The notes under the pieces: generated by a model
Database searches by the model: none
What the model was told of the DNA's origin: nothing
What the model saw: the letters and a program-made list of their open reading frames with translations, nothing else
Assembly: GCA_025345505.1 (NCBI GenBank)
Contig: JANVCC010000077.1
Coordinates: 3,752,446 to 3,816,445 of the forward strand
Length of the DNA stretch: 64,000 nt
Direction: 5' to 3'
Origin: Todiramphus chloris collaris
Lineage: Eukaryota; Chordata; Aves; Coraciiformes; Alcedinidae
Translations under genes and position numbers: made by a program
Shown here: positions 24,495-37,623 of the stretch, piece after piece
How the letters are laid out: each line of letters starts with the position of its first letter
How positions within the stretch are numbered: the first letter of the stretch is position 1

Positions 24495-26262
24495 CACAGA
24501 ATCACAGAATCATTTAGATTGGAAAAGACCCTTGGGATCATTGTGTCCAACCATTAGCCCTACTCTACAAGATCACCCCTAGACCATACTGCTAAGCAAT
24601 ATTTAAAGACACCCAGGGATGGTGACTCAACCACCTCCCTGGGCAGCCTATTCCTATATCTCACCACTCTTTCCATGAAGAATTTTTTCCTAGTGTCCAG
24701 TCTAAGCCTACCTCGTTTCAGCTTTAGGCCATTCCCTCTGGTTCTGTCACTAATTACTTGAGAGAAGAGACCAGCACCAGCCTCTCTACAATGTCCTTTC
24801 AGATAGTTGTAGAGAGTAATAAGGTCTCCCCTCAGACTCCTCTTCCTCAAACTAAACAGACCCAGCTCCTTCAGACAGTCCTCATATGATCTCTTCTCCA
24901 GTCCCTTGACGACTAGCTTCGCTGCCCTCCTCTGCACCCGCTCCAGCACCTCGATATCTCTCTTGTACTGAGGTGCCCCAAACTGGACACAGTGCTCGAG
25001 GTGAGGCCTCACCAGTGCTGAGTACAGGGGGACAATCACCTCCCTGCTTCTGCTGCTCACACTGTTTCTAATCCAGGCCAGGATGCCGTTGGCCTTCTTT
25101 GCCACTTGGACACACTGCTGGCTTATATTCATTCACCTGACTGTTATAACCCTCAGATCCCTCTCTGCCAGACAGCTCTCCAACCACACTGCCCCAAGCG
25201 TGTAGCATTGCATGGGGTTGCTGCGGCCCAAGTGCAGGCCCTGGCACTTGGTCTTGTTGAAACTTGTACTATTAACAGTGGCCCAGAGATCCAGTCTATC
25301 TAAGACTGTAGCTAGGTTGAGCTCTAGCTGCGCTTTGGCCCTCCTAATCTTCTCCCTGCATTGCTTCACTACATCTTTATAGTCTATGTGAGGGACCTGT
25401 CCTCTCTTCCAAAGGTCATAGACTCTCGTTTCGTTCTTGAGGTCCAGCCAAAGGTCCGTATTTATCCAGGCCGGTCTCTTTCCCAGCCTGCTTGTTGTTC
25501 AGCAGGTAGGGACAGCCTGCTCCTGCGCCTTTAAGACTACTCTCTTAGAGTCTGTCCAGCCTTGCTGGACTCCTATATCCTTCAGTAGAGCCTCCCAAGG
25601 GACTTTGTCAATCAGTCTCCTGAACAAGTCAAAGTTTGCCCTACGAAAGTCCAAGGTGGTAGTTTTACTAACCCCTCTCCTTGTTTCCCTAAGGATTGAA
25701 AACTCAATCATCTCATGATCACTATGCCCTAGATGGCCTCCAACCTTTACTTCCCCCACAAGTTCTTCCCTATTCACAAGGAGCAGGTCCAGAAGTGCAC
25801 CTTCCCTGGTTGGCTCATTTACCAGCTGCGTGAAAAAGTTGTCCTCCACACATTCCAGGAACCTCTTGGATTGTTCCCTCTCTGCTGTGTTGTCCTCCCA
25901 GCAGGTATCTGGGAGGTTAAAGTCCCCCACAAGCACAACAGCAAGTGACTGTGAGATTTCTCTCAGCTACTTATAGAAAGCTTCATCTATCTCACTGCTT
26001 TGATTGGGGGGGTCTATAGCAGACTCCTACAACTATATCAGCTTTATTAGCCCACAACCTAATCCAAACAGACTCAACCCCATCGTCGCTATACTTGATT
26101 TCTGAGGTCTCATGACATTCTCTAATGTATAGGGCTACTGCACCACCCCTCCTTCCCTGTCTGTCCCTCCTGAAGAGCTTGTAGCCTTCGATTGTGGCAC
26201 TCCAGTTATGTGTGGCATCCCACCACATTTTTGTGATGGCCACTATGTTATGGTATGACAGA
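24495..26262 (-). mobile_element. CR1 LINE with internal RT-core deletion
   Basis: On the minus strand the element runs from a truncation inside the endonuclease domain (about 26262) to two octamers seen as CACAGAAT at 24503-24510 and 24495-24502. The endonuclease domain and its C-terminal linker are present, then the sequence jumps straight to the post-palm region at about 25300-25312. Fingers and palm, including the F/YADD box, are missing. The remaining C-terminal part and the 3' UTR are well preserved. The deletion must have removed on the order of 1 kb relative to a complete CR1. No target duplication is evident. Confidence 0.95.
24560..26259 (-). pseudogene. CR1 ORF2: endonuclease fused to RT C-terminus by deletion
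   Basis: Minus-strand reading starts in the APE-type endonuclease with AITKMWWD, where CR1 normally has ITETWWD; the catalytic Glu is replaced by Lys. GGAVALYI and VGVCYRPP follow. A one-base shift near 26010 and an in-frame TAG interrupt it, then it resumes with VGDFNLPDTCWE (catalytic GDFN), LLDLLLVN and GHSDHEM (SDH box). After the linker KIRRAKAQLELNLA it jumps to DRLDLWA, the segment that normally lies beyond the FADD box. A single TGA near 25133 follows. The final 190 codons (24560-25132) are open, with [16 protein letters not shown] and RTRGNGLKL, to the natural C-terminus. It cannot encode a reverse transcriptase. Confidence 0.93.
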
Positions 26263-29200
26263 TGTAAGCAGTGTGTCCACAGAGCATGAATTCATTTGCT
26301 GGGATCCTCCTTTTTATCCCTTTTATCTTGTATTTGAAATCTGGAATACTCTGCTCCCAGATGGAGAAGGAAAATATGTGCTGAGAATCTAAGTAGTTGG
26401 GATAATAGCATTTCAATGTTTGCACCCAATCAAAGCAAATTCCTCATTGTTACATGAGTGCTTCTTGTTGACGAAGACTTGAGTATGAGGATGAACTAAA
26501 TCATCTCTCAGAATCCCATTAATGGACTTTTGTGATTCTAAACTACTTTGTGCTTCCTTTTGACTTTATATTCCTCCTTTTCTCTCCCTTGCTACCATAT
26601 TTCTTTCATTTCTTGACATTCTTCTATATAAAATACATTAAATACAGAAATTTAAATATTTGTATGCTGTCCCTGTGTGGTAAAGACCCAAAAAGAAGAG
26701 TTATGAAACCCATCCCTGGATACCATCAACGGTCAAAACACAGAAACAAGGCCTTCCACAGGGTGCCTCCTTCCACCCTAAGGTCCTTGTTTAAGACAGA
26801 AGGAACAGATTACCCTGTAGGGATTCCTACTATTCTCACTGACTATTTAGTGTATAGGTGTTTAACTTCTAGACAGCTATGGTTAGATGAAATGAATCTT
26901 CACCTAAACTTATCCTCTGCATTTTCTCTGTAGTTAATGGAGGAGGAAAAGAAAGGGAATATACATGAAATAATTTAGTCTTAAGTGAGTCCTGAGACAG
27001 GAAGAATTGCTTTCTGCATATGCTTACCTGTCCTTATTGATTACAGAATCCCAGGTCTCTGGTTCAGTCCAGATACTCCCTGTTTTGGTGTCTGAGCTCA
27101 AATGAAGTGAATTGTGTGAAGTGAAAAACAAAATCACACAACAAGCCAATTACAGTGCTTGTAATTGAACCAACAAATGTAACTCTTAAATGGTTTTAGG
27201 TACTGGACCATGACTTACATCACCACATACCTTTTTTATTTCTGCAATGCAGCCTTTAAGGACAAGGGAAAACTTGCAATTGAGAGAGAAGTTGAAAACT
27301 GGCTACTGTAGGCTGTGAGAGATGAAAGCAAAATAAATCCTCTGACCAAAAAAACTGAGACTGACAGCTGTCTTTAAAGGCCCCTCAGCCTTTCATGAAA
27401 CTTGGTATTTGACTCTCCAGCCAGGCAGCACGGCAGAGTAAGAAGTGACAATCATTTCACTGTTCTGCAGTGGTAAATAGAAACACATTGACTGGCTTCT
27501 CCCTACAGCCCTTCAGATCTCAGTAATGTAGAGTTGAAAATACTTTATCTTGGGGATTTAATGGTTCCCTCACTTTTTAATGCTGGTGAACCCAGTTATT
27601 CCAGCGCTGTTCCTGCTACTTTACTTATTGTTCTCCAAAGTATTATTCATTCATGGCTTTCTATAGACTTATAATGCAGTCTCAGAAAGCATTTCAGGAG
27701 GATACGGATTTGATTAGGGTGATGCATTTGAAATGTCAGAGATCTCTTCGCCTCATCTAGAAGAAATGGATAGAGTTGACAGATGTGCTCTGTGATAATG
27801 GGAAAAGCATTATTCTTACAACACTTTTATAAACTACCCCTGTTGATTCTTTTTCTCCTCCTCTCCCTTTATTTTTCTCTCTTCTGGAATAAACACTAGA
27901 ACAATACAGGGAAATAAATAAGGAAATAGACTTGACCTGGGTCACCTAACTTAGTTTTTTAGTATTATTTTTGTTATTTACATAAACTTTTCCCCAACCA
28001 GTCCTCTGGTAAGAGTGAACAAATGTCCACATGCATTTTCTGGTATATTTGTTTATCTGAACAGCTGAAATTCTAAATCCTTCATGCGATGGTAATGTTT
28101 TTTACTTACTGTTCCTCTGAGTAGCCATAATCTTGCTGGAAAGTAAAGTATGAGCCAGAAAAACTGGTACATTTCTGACAGAAAAGGATGCAGCCTGGAA
28201 TTTCTGGGAAGAGTATATGGGATGACTGGAATCTCAGAGATGAAAGCCAGTAGTTGTAAAATCCATATTGCCAAACAAAGACAGGTTTCTGCAGCAAGAA
28301 AAGCTCTAAGGAGCTTCAGTTTTTATTTTTGCATTTGATTTTCCAAGGGGAATCCAGAGTCCATCTGATGGCTCTTAAACTTCTAGTACAACAATCTAAT
28401 CTGTAGGACCAAAGCTGCATATGTATTTTGACTCCTAATTCCCTGTGATCTCTAAATACCTATATACCACCAGGGTCCTGGGTTTAATAGTCTAGTACTA
28501 CTTCTCTTAGTAGTTTATTAGGCTCATTTGTCTTTCTTGCACCTGCCAGTGGCCCTAGGCTGCCTGAGATTCCTTGGAAAGCCATCTGGGCTTCAGCAGC
28601 ATGTCATTCTCTGCAGCTCTGCAGAAAGGACAGTCAGAGGGTATCAGAGAGAAGGCTGAGACTCTTACCTTCTCTGTGTTGGCTGGTATCATAAAGTAAC
28701 ACTGCTAACTTCTTAAAAGAGTAGACATGGCACCAGCTGGTTTGTCTCTATACTGTTTCTTCCTCCCAGTTCTTGGGGAGCATTGTCTAGTGACAGAAAC
28801 TTTTTATATCATCTGGAAACCTTTAGATAGCTCAGAGGAATCAGGCTTCACACAAGTTCCAACATAGTGGGGGGAGTTGAATAGATGTTGATTCATTTCC
28901 AACTTTTTGTTGCTGATATAACTGCTAGCCAATAGACTTTTTTTACTGTTCAAAATTCACATAATACTGAGGCCTGCTTTTCTGAGTCAATTCTGTGATA
29001 CCATGGGAAATAAACTGTAATTATGATCTGTTTTAGTAAATTTGTCACATGAAGTCTTCACTTTGAATGATGACCATGGTATAATATGTAAGAGATGGGC
29101 TGCAGATTGACCAGATACTAAATGTTTCCCAGCTATATTAACCAGTTCCATAGGCATTTATTATATGAGAAGTGAAAGTCTTAGGAGAAACAATCTTTTA

Positions 29201-32200
29201 TTAAGGCAATGGACTTTCACTCCAGACTTACACATGAGGAAGCCTGTGCCACTACCAAAGGACTTCATAGGGTGGGCACTTACAGGTAAAGTAAAATGTA
29301 GCAAGTGTTTTAGAAAAGATGAACATTTTAGGGCACTAGTTAAACAATAAGCTATTGTATAGCTCTGATTTTGGAAGGAGGTTTCTCTTCTGTTACTGTG
29401 GGCCAGCCTGGCTAAAGGCATAATGTGCTGCAGCTGGAAGCTGTAATTTGTTTGATATTCAAATAGATACAGTTATTCTTTCATCTTGCTCAGGAGTTTC
29501 TTATAAACATTTGCAAAACTGTCTTGTTAACCTTCCTCAGGCTCTTTCTTAATCCTTTCTTCTTGGGCTTTAAACAACAAGAATATAAAAGATTTAGTTC
29601 CTAGCTTTTCATAAGCAGCCTGCTTTAGTACATCACAGTGAATCCTGGTTTACAGCTAACATTTATTGCCAGATCTGTAATAAAACATTTGGGCAACATT
29701 TATCCCACTCCACCTGCTCCTTCTGCCTTTCTCCTCTTCTTCTCTCTCCTGTTATTAGCTTGGCCACAAGGACCTGTTGTGTGAGGGATCTATAAAGTCA
29801 GGAGCAAGGAGCACTGTCTTTTCTGATTTGCTCTTGTGGTCTGTGATTGACCCACTGTTGGTCCTTACAGGACTGAGAATTCCCTTTCTACTTTTTTTCC
29901 TTTCCTGGCTACTATATAACATTATGGTGGTTAAAGAGTGGTGTTTGGTTTTGTGTTTCTTTTTTTAGGTAAGAACTTCAACTGCTTTACCCAGATATGA
30001 CATTTGGTTGTGACAAGAAAGGTATGTTCTCATCACTTGCTTATGTTTCTTTAAGACAGACCTGAAAAGATGCTTCTGGCTTTGTGTAGTTGTTACAAAT
30101 CTGTGAAATAGATTTTTTTTTTTTAATTTTTTTAAGGTTTAACATTTAAAATGTAGGGCCTTATAAACACAGTAAATGACAAGATTTCAAAGGGAATAGT
30201 TAAGTGCATTATCTCTCTGGAGAGCAGGGTGGTGATAGTTGCCTTACATCCAGCTACTAAAACATAAAGACTCAGGAATACCTATATACATTTTCAATGT
30301 TATTTTTAAATGTTTTTTTTGACTTGTTCCTTGTACTTACTTCGACCAGCTTTCCAAGCTAGTAAGAATTCTGTACCTGGCACAGAGATTATCTATGTTG
30401 TGATAAGACAGTTTTTCCCTTTCAAGATTTGCTTAATGCAGTAAAAAATTTACTTAAATATAAATACTCAAGGAGCTTAAATAATACTGCTGCTGTGGCC
30501 AAGACCCTGTGATGGTGTAGGCAAACAAAGTCTGTCAGCAGAAGGAATTCTATTCTTAGGCTAGCTGGTATAGTTGAAAAAACAGACAAATATTTGGCTG
30601 CACAAGCATTTCTTCAGGCATTTTAGAAATTCGGGTATTGATTAATGGTAAAATGTTTCTTAATCCTTGTTCTGTACAAATTTTCTTTGTTTATTTATGT
30701 TGGTTTGCCTTTGGGGCAGATGCTGTCAGTTGGCACTGCTGTGTCTTGCAAACAGGTTAGCACAGCTGTGTTGATGAGGCATAGGTCAGAAAGGAGATGG
30801 ACGTATGAACAAAAGCTTGTACTTGCTTGCTCCATTGTACTTTCAAAATTTATGGTGTTCCTGGATTTTCATCCACTTCTCATAGTAGTTATCTGGACTG
30901 CTTTAATTGGTAGTTAGTGGAGCAGAGGGTGTATCTGATTCTTTAAAACTGACGGAAATTTAAACCAGAAGCCAAGTTGCCAGCATGGTCCAGAAAAATG
31001 TACAAGACCGGTCAGGGAGAACATTTCTATTTCTGTATTCTACCAGAACATACAACAGTTCATTAGACAACTGCAGCCCTGGGGCTTTCACTCTGCCCCC
31101 TTTGCACATTAAGTGTAGCTTGAGTGTGTGTTCTCCCCCTACTAAAGCATATAAAATAGAGCAACACTGTGTAACATGCAACAATTATCTAGCTGCCACT
31201 TCTGAAGTAGCTGCTGGCCAATTTAATACACAGTTAAGAGTCAGGAAATGGGAGAATAGTACCAGTTACAGCACTGTAATTATTTCTGTACCATATGATC
31301 TTCGGGGATGCTTACTTGCATAGTGTTTGCTGATGGAAAACAAACATAAAATGCAGAGAAGAGAGGTGACAGTGATAAATGAAGGATATTTCTCTTAGAA
31401 AACTTCTACCCCCTCTTTTGTCAAGTGTCCCCTTAATCAGTATCCCCATCTTGCCATCTGAAGATGACTTTGGGAAAGAAAATCTCTTCCTGTAGCTGTA
31501 TCTAGACGTTTGTCCAAGAATGCTTTGTAACAGAGGACCCTCAGAGTTTAATGACCATATATTTTTAGCTGTTTATCAACAGTGTTTGAATCTGGTTTTG
31601 CTTTCAGAGTGGGGGTAAAAAGATGGATAAAACCTCAGCTTAATATTAAGTCTAACACAATTTACAAGTAACTTTTGAGAGCAAAGGGAGACTTTAAACT
31701 ACATATGTACTGTGTTCTTGAATTACCACTGGGATATTAGGGTATTGTGATCACAGAGTTACTTGTGGAGAGTGTTAGAAGGTAATCATGCACTAGCCCA
31801 TAGCGGTGCAGTCTGTGTGGGACTGATGAATGGGTTCTCCAATCACCCTTAACAGTAAGTAGCAAAAGAGAGCTAAAAACCTCCATTAATTTTTTTTTTT
31901 TCTTTCCTATATTAGTGGCTTGATGAAGATACTGAAGCCCTACAGAACACACACAAAGATGGGTATGGAGTGTTTCAGGACACCAAAATATGGGCTAGGT
32001 TGTAAAAATAACAGCTAACAGGCATTCTCATGCTCTGAAACTCCCACTGTGTACAGGTCAATGCATTTGAAATTAATTTAGGTCTTTTTTGGCACTGGTG
32101 TTTATTAGGCCCAAGTCTCCCTCTGCTGAAAAACAGAACAGAAGAATGAGCAAAAGACCATTCTGCCAAAAGATAATCAAATAACCTTTTCACCAATCCA

Positions 32201-35200
32201 ACCTCCAAAAAGTGGGAAAGATGTTACTTTTTTGATCATCCCTAAGATGTCCATTAGTTAGAAAATCTTTTGAGAAAATAGAATTAGGACTTTTAAATTG
32301 CTTAAAGAATGCAGTGTTTCTCAGAGAATGAGAGTGTAAATAGAGCAACAGATCAGCCGCTGACACAGAGTTATTGTCAAAGACGAGTCTAAATCCCTTC
32401 ACCCTCTAGAGAGGTGCTAGGTGGTCTTTGTTCTGAGGAAAAAAACACCACATGTTCCCCTTACCCCATCTTCTTCCCCATGCATTCATAGATTTAGAAA
32501 CTAAGTACACTAATTCCTAGTCTGGTTTGTAACTCTCTGCTGTCAACCTGTGTGTGATACCTCTGTCTTATTTACTATTTTCCAATGGGGGGAAAAACCC
32601 CACATTTTGAGTCCCTTCTTCAAGCAGGACAAAGTTAATAGCATGGGAAGCTGACGGACAGATGATGGAACACATTATACTCTGTTCCTCTTTTCAGGCT
32701 AGATTTAATCTTGGTGTTCATATAAACATTATGGTAATTCTTCCAGAACACAGAGAATGATTAATTTTGCCAAGGTGGGGAGCAGCATAGGTTTGCTCCC
32801 CACCCTCCCTCCCTGATCCCTTGTACCAGAGCAAGCAACCCATCAAATTGAATTGACTTGAAAGAGTGGGTCACTTATTTGGATATTTTGCTTAACTACA
32901 ACAAACTAAATACAAAAAAAGGAAATAAAGCCTATTCCATTTTAAATCCCCCTTATATTTTTTTCTCCTCTTCCATTTTTTCAAAGGTATTTGACTCCCT
33001 GTGTTTTATTCAACTAACAACAGTAGAAACACAAATGAAACCAAGCAACTGTCAGTTTTCCAGCAGAGCATAAAACAAAATGTCACAGAACTAGCATCAA
33101 ACCTGATAAATGCATTAGTTCGATTACATCTTTTTCCACAGGGATAATGGAAAATTATGCTAGTGTAATAGGAATGAAAATAATTTAGGTCTGAGTCAAA
33201 GACAGATACAGCTGGGGATGCTAGAAAGTAAATCCAATAGGTGTGTCTTCAGGAAAAAAGAAAGGGATTGTGTTCATGTGTATTTTTATTAAGTGTTTAT
33301 TTTCCATGATTTTTCCATTTAAAATCTAGGTGCCCAAAAGCTCTTGTATTTCTTTTTATATATGCTTCCATGGATGCTTCTTAATGCTGAGCAGTTCTTT
33401 GGCCCAGCTGGTGATGCAGCCCCAAAAGTAGCTGTACTCTCACAGCTGAGGGGATGGTAAATATTGGGAGAGTTACTCTGTTGTTCAGTGTAATGGGGGT
33501 TCTGGTAACCCAGGCTGTGAGATCTGAGAGCAGAGTACAGCTGCCTGCAGTTTATAGCAAGTTCCAGTACTGCAGGAGACTGTGACTAAATAAGGGCCCA
33601 GAATACTGCCTTGAAAAGACCAAGATGGATATCAGGAAGTGATAGGTTTAAGTTCAAAATCAAGGCGTGCATCTTTTGGTGTGTGTTGTGATAAATACCT
33701 ATCTGTAAAGCTTGTAGACCTCTCATAGTTGCCAACTGAGGATTTGCAGTTGAAGATCTCTGACCATCAACATTTGGAAGCCACAAAATAAAACCACCTG
33801 GACTTGAAGAATACTGGTGTTTGGATTTCATTAGGCACTCTGGAACCAGTAAACCTAATGTACCATCTCTTACAGCTATAAAGCTGGATAGATTTATTCA
33901 GCTTTCTAAATGGCACTATAGGTAGCAGGAAGATCCTAATGATGTATGACAGGACTTTCATTACAAAATAATTTCATTTGCTTCATGTCTGTTAAAGCAC
34001 CTTATAACTGCTCTGGAAAGTTGAAAATGGGTTTTAAGTAGGTTTTAAATTAAAACAGATGGGGGGGATGGTTTATTTCAAGTCTGGAGCTTCCTCATAA
34101 CCCTAATCTCAAATGCCCTGAATTTTTCTTCAATTGATGGAATCCCTTATGCCAGGAGAGGAGAAAATATTTGCATTAAATACAGACTATAGTTGTACTT
34201 GTATGAAGTGTACAGAAGGTAAGTTTTAGCAAAGATAGTGTGGAAAAATATCATACTTGGTTGTAGTACAGTTTTTTTCATCATCTTTCAAAATAGTCCA
34301 TAAAGGAGGCAAGTGTAGCTGCCACACCTGTTTAACTGAAGGAAAAGGGGAGGTGCAGGGGTCTGCAATGCTCATGGTGGAGACTAGTGGCAGCATCAGG
34401 AAGAGAACTCAGCAATTAATGCTGTGAAATGACAGTTCCACTGCTTGTCGTGTGCTCTGCTTTGTGACATTAATATGTGCATGGGAGGTGGTGTGGGGTG
34501 TCATCAGACAATAAGTACAGTTAGGATCCCATACTTGGTCCAAAGAGTATCATGCATGCAATACAGGACATTAATCCAGTCTTACTAAAAGACTAGAAAT
34601 CAACAGAAAATGGCTACTTCAAGGAATGATGATGTCCTACATTGGGTGGCTTTTATAGGGAAGAAAAACATTTTTTGGAAAGAGGATATTTGCCCACGGA
34701 GAAGCAAGTCTAAACTAACAATGATAGATTTTTTTTTTTTTTTTTTTCCTAAACATTGGATCAGTTCTGTTCTGGAGTATACATCCCATAATGTGGGAAT
34801 CTTTAATTTAAAGATGGTGTTGGTCCACAGATGTTATCTACAACCACAGGAACTTGGCTAGATGTGCCATGAGGTGATCTTTACTCTGAACTTAATCAAA
34901 TAACTGCAGCCAACATACATATATATGGTGCTGAAGAAGACATATCCAGACCATCCACGAGGGTCATCCACATGCCTCATTTCTGTTCCCATGGCTGCCT
35001 AGCTAACATGGCCTCCACAGAGAGGAGTTCCTAAGATGATATCTTGTATTGTGGGGTTTGGATTTGTGGGGCCCAGCTGTTGCTCTAAGCATGTGCTCTG
35101 GAGGCTGGATTTTTAGACTGTCTAATTGGTTCCTGTGAGTCTGGTCCAGAATACCTTTCTGGGTTTGTCTGTGTGAACCTGTGTGAGTAAACCTGAAAGG

Positions 35201-35474
35201 AACTGCACCAATTCAGCATTTCAAGACTATGGGCTTTTCCAGTGAAATGCTTCAGAGGCAAGATAGTGATGACCTGGCAATGGTATCATCTTGACTAAGG
35301 AATCCCATAGACAGCTACTAGTTAGCTTTCTCTGTCCAAGCTCTGTGTGCTGTACTAGACCAGTGTAGTAGGAACAGGCAAGTGTCAATTAGTTGCTTTG
35401 GGGCTCTTTATTTTGCCCTGTAAATTGTGACAAAAAACTATGGTAATAAGCCAGAAAGCTTCACAGCCCTGTGT
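26263..35474. other. Unique AT-rich DNA, no gene seen
   Basis: About 9.2 kb with no LINE, LTR or SINE recognised. The longest frame is 133 codons (26532-26933, plus) and is Phe/Leu-rich at its start, as expected by chance from T-rich DNA. Short T runs occur near 30112-30137 and at 34729-34747. Confidence 0.65.
34729..34747. repeat. Poly-T run (T19)
   Basis: Nineteen consecutive T are read directly. No LINE or SINE body adjoins either side, so it is a plain homopolymer, not a retroposon tail I can identify. Confidence 0.95.
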
Positions 35475-35605
35475 GTTTAGCTAACAGTCCTGACTCTGCT
35501 ACAACTTTTTGCCTAAGTGATTCTGTGACTCCAAACCACACTGAATCTGTCTCCTTGGAAATGAGGGGGAATGATGCTATTACACAGGTGCTTGAAGAGC
35601 AATCC
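35475..35605 (+). mobile_element. Possible MIR-like SINE relic
   Basis: The segment contains, in MIR order, a TCTGCTACAAC part, a TGATTCTGTGACT part, then GAATCTGTCTCCTTGG and AATGAGGGGGAATGATG. The last parts resemble the MIR stretch around its CATCTGTAAAATGGGGATAA core. The match is patchy and made by eye; chance similarity is possible. Confidence 0.3.
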
Positions 35606-37608
35606 AGGACAGACCTAGGAATATGTTTTCAGTTATAATGAAGCTGGCAAGTTGCTGCATCATCAATCCCATGATTACTGGAGTGCTATCTTTGCTTAAT
35701 TAAAAATAGCACTCAACAAGCAGTACTTACCTTCCAGTGAGCTGACACCAAGCTGCTCCAGCAATCCTAAAGAGATTTATTCAAAGGGCAGCTCTGATGG
35801 CATCGCTCCCTCTGGTGGCTTTCTTGCAGGAGAAGCCATATCACAGCAAGGATAGTTTCCATTCCCAAAGGCTCTTCTGCAAGAGCAGGGGAACAAATTG
35901 TTTCTAAGCCTGCAAGACTGCTTTGGATCCTAATCAGAGATGTGGCGAAGGATGATCCAGCCATGAAGTACAGGGAAGAAGAGAGGGAAGGAGTCTCACA
36001 TGGAATTTGGTGCTTTATGGGGCCTGGGCCTTCATCAGCATGAGGAGGAGCTGTTTAAAAGCATCATCTTGGGATGCTACACTTTAGGAAAGAGAGGGGC
36101 TTTACAATGTGCTGTGAACATACAAAGAGCAGGGGATTCACTACAGCCCTTCAGCTCTCTGAACTGGGTTGTTCTTTTTCTGCCCATAAATGCACATTGT
36201 TTTTAGTGGACGAGAATACCACAAGGTTTTACATATGGAGTTCCAAAGAATGTTACTTAAATGCTCAATTTTATTCATCTACTTTCTGCATCAGTCTCAA
36301 ACCTTTATGTTAATGTGCACTTCTGTATACCTTCATTCCTTTTGATCTATTGTGTGTTGAGTAATGTTGTCATCTTCTCAGCAATAATTATGAAGGTTAT
36401 ACTGTTATAGTCAGTCAATCCAGGTAGCTTATCAAAATGCTTACTGCTGTAACAATCTGGGAATGAGTCTATTTACACAGCATTCTAACATAAAATCACA
36501 TCTTCATAATCCTATTCCCCAAATAATGTCAGATTATGCTCTATTTCTTAATTAACAAAAAACTGCACTACACTGTGCCAATAAAACCAAACTAAAATCA
36601 ACTTACCCATAATTCACTTGTCACAGAGCTCTCTAGGAGGCCTAGTAAATGAAGAGGTTGTCTGTTGCTCTTCTGCTTGCTTTACATGATTTGGTTTAAT
36701 TTAAAATTCTCAAATGCTACTTTAATGATACATGTGCTTTCAAGGTTTTTTTAATGTATGGACAGCATATTCCACGGTAAAGATGGCAACAGCATTATCT
36801 AGGCTTTGGCAGTAGACTCAAGTATACTAAAAAACCAAAAAATTCACTTGAGAGCTGTTCAGGTCATCATCAAAAAGCATATGATGTAGCAAGTTTTCTG
36901 ATCTCACATGAAAAACTCCAAGGAAGGGGCATTTAGTGTAAGTATGAAAATATTGTTTGTAAATTGCAGACAGATAATTTCTTCTGAATTAAAAAAAAAC
37001 AAGAAAGAGACCAGGATTTTCCCATTTGAAGATGTAGTATGTGTCAGAGCTGCCACTACAGTTCAGAGCTCTTGAAAGAAAAGGCATGAGGTACTGGTAT
37101 TACAGGAAAATTTCAAAAAGGTACATCTGGGTCTTGATTTGAGGCTAGGACAAACATTCATAGATGAGCTGCAATTTTTCCTGAGACAGTTTCTCTCTTG
37201 GGTAGTGTGACTGGCAGGAAGTCCCTCTTCTCTCAGTATACAAAAATAATATTTTTCTCTTGTCAAACAAAATGAGTACACTTTGAATAATTTTTTTCTT
37301 TTTTTTAAACCTGCTGCATTCTAAGAAAAAATATTTTAATAATTTTAACTTTCTGATTTTTTTTAGAAATTATTAAATATTGTTCTGACATGAAAGAAGC
37401 TTTCTCTCAGTTGAGTCAGTGAACCAGTCACATCTGTTATTTCACTGCTTGTAATGTTGGAAAAAAATTTTTTTTCACTTTTCTTTTTATTTTGCAATGG
37501 AGTGAGTTTGCCAGTCATGACAGAAAATCATAGCATATTTTCATGAACCTGAAACTAGTTTCCTTGTTTTAAAAAAAGAGAATGTTTTCAGTTATTAAAA
37601 AAAATATT

Positions 37609-37623
37609 AAAAAAAAAAAAAAA
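37609..37623. repeat. Poly-A run (A15)
   Basis: Fifteen consecutive A follow a shorter AAAAAAAATATT stretch. There is no identifiable retroposon body upstream. Confidence 0.95.
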
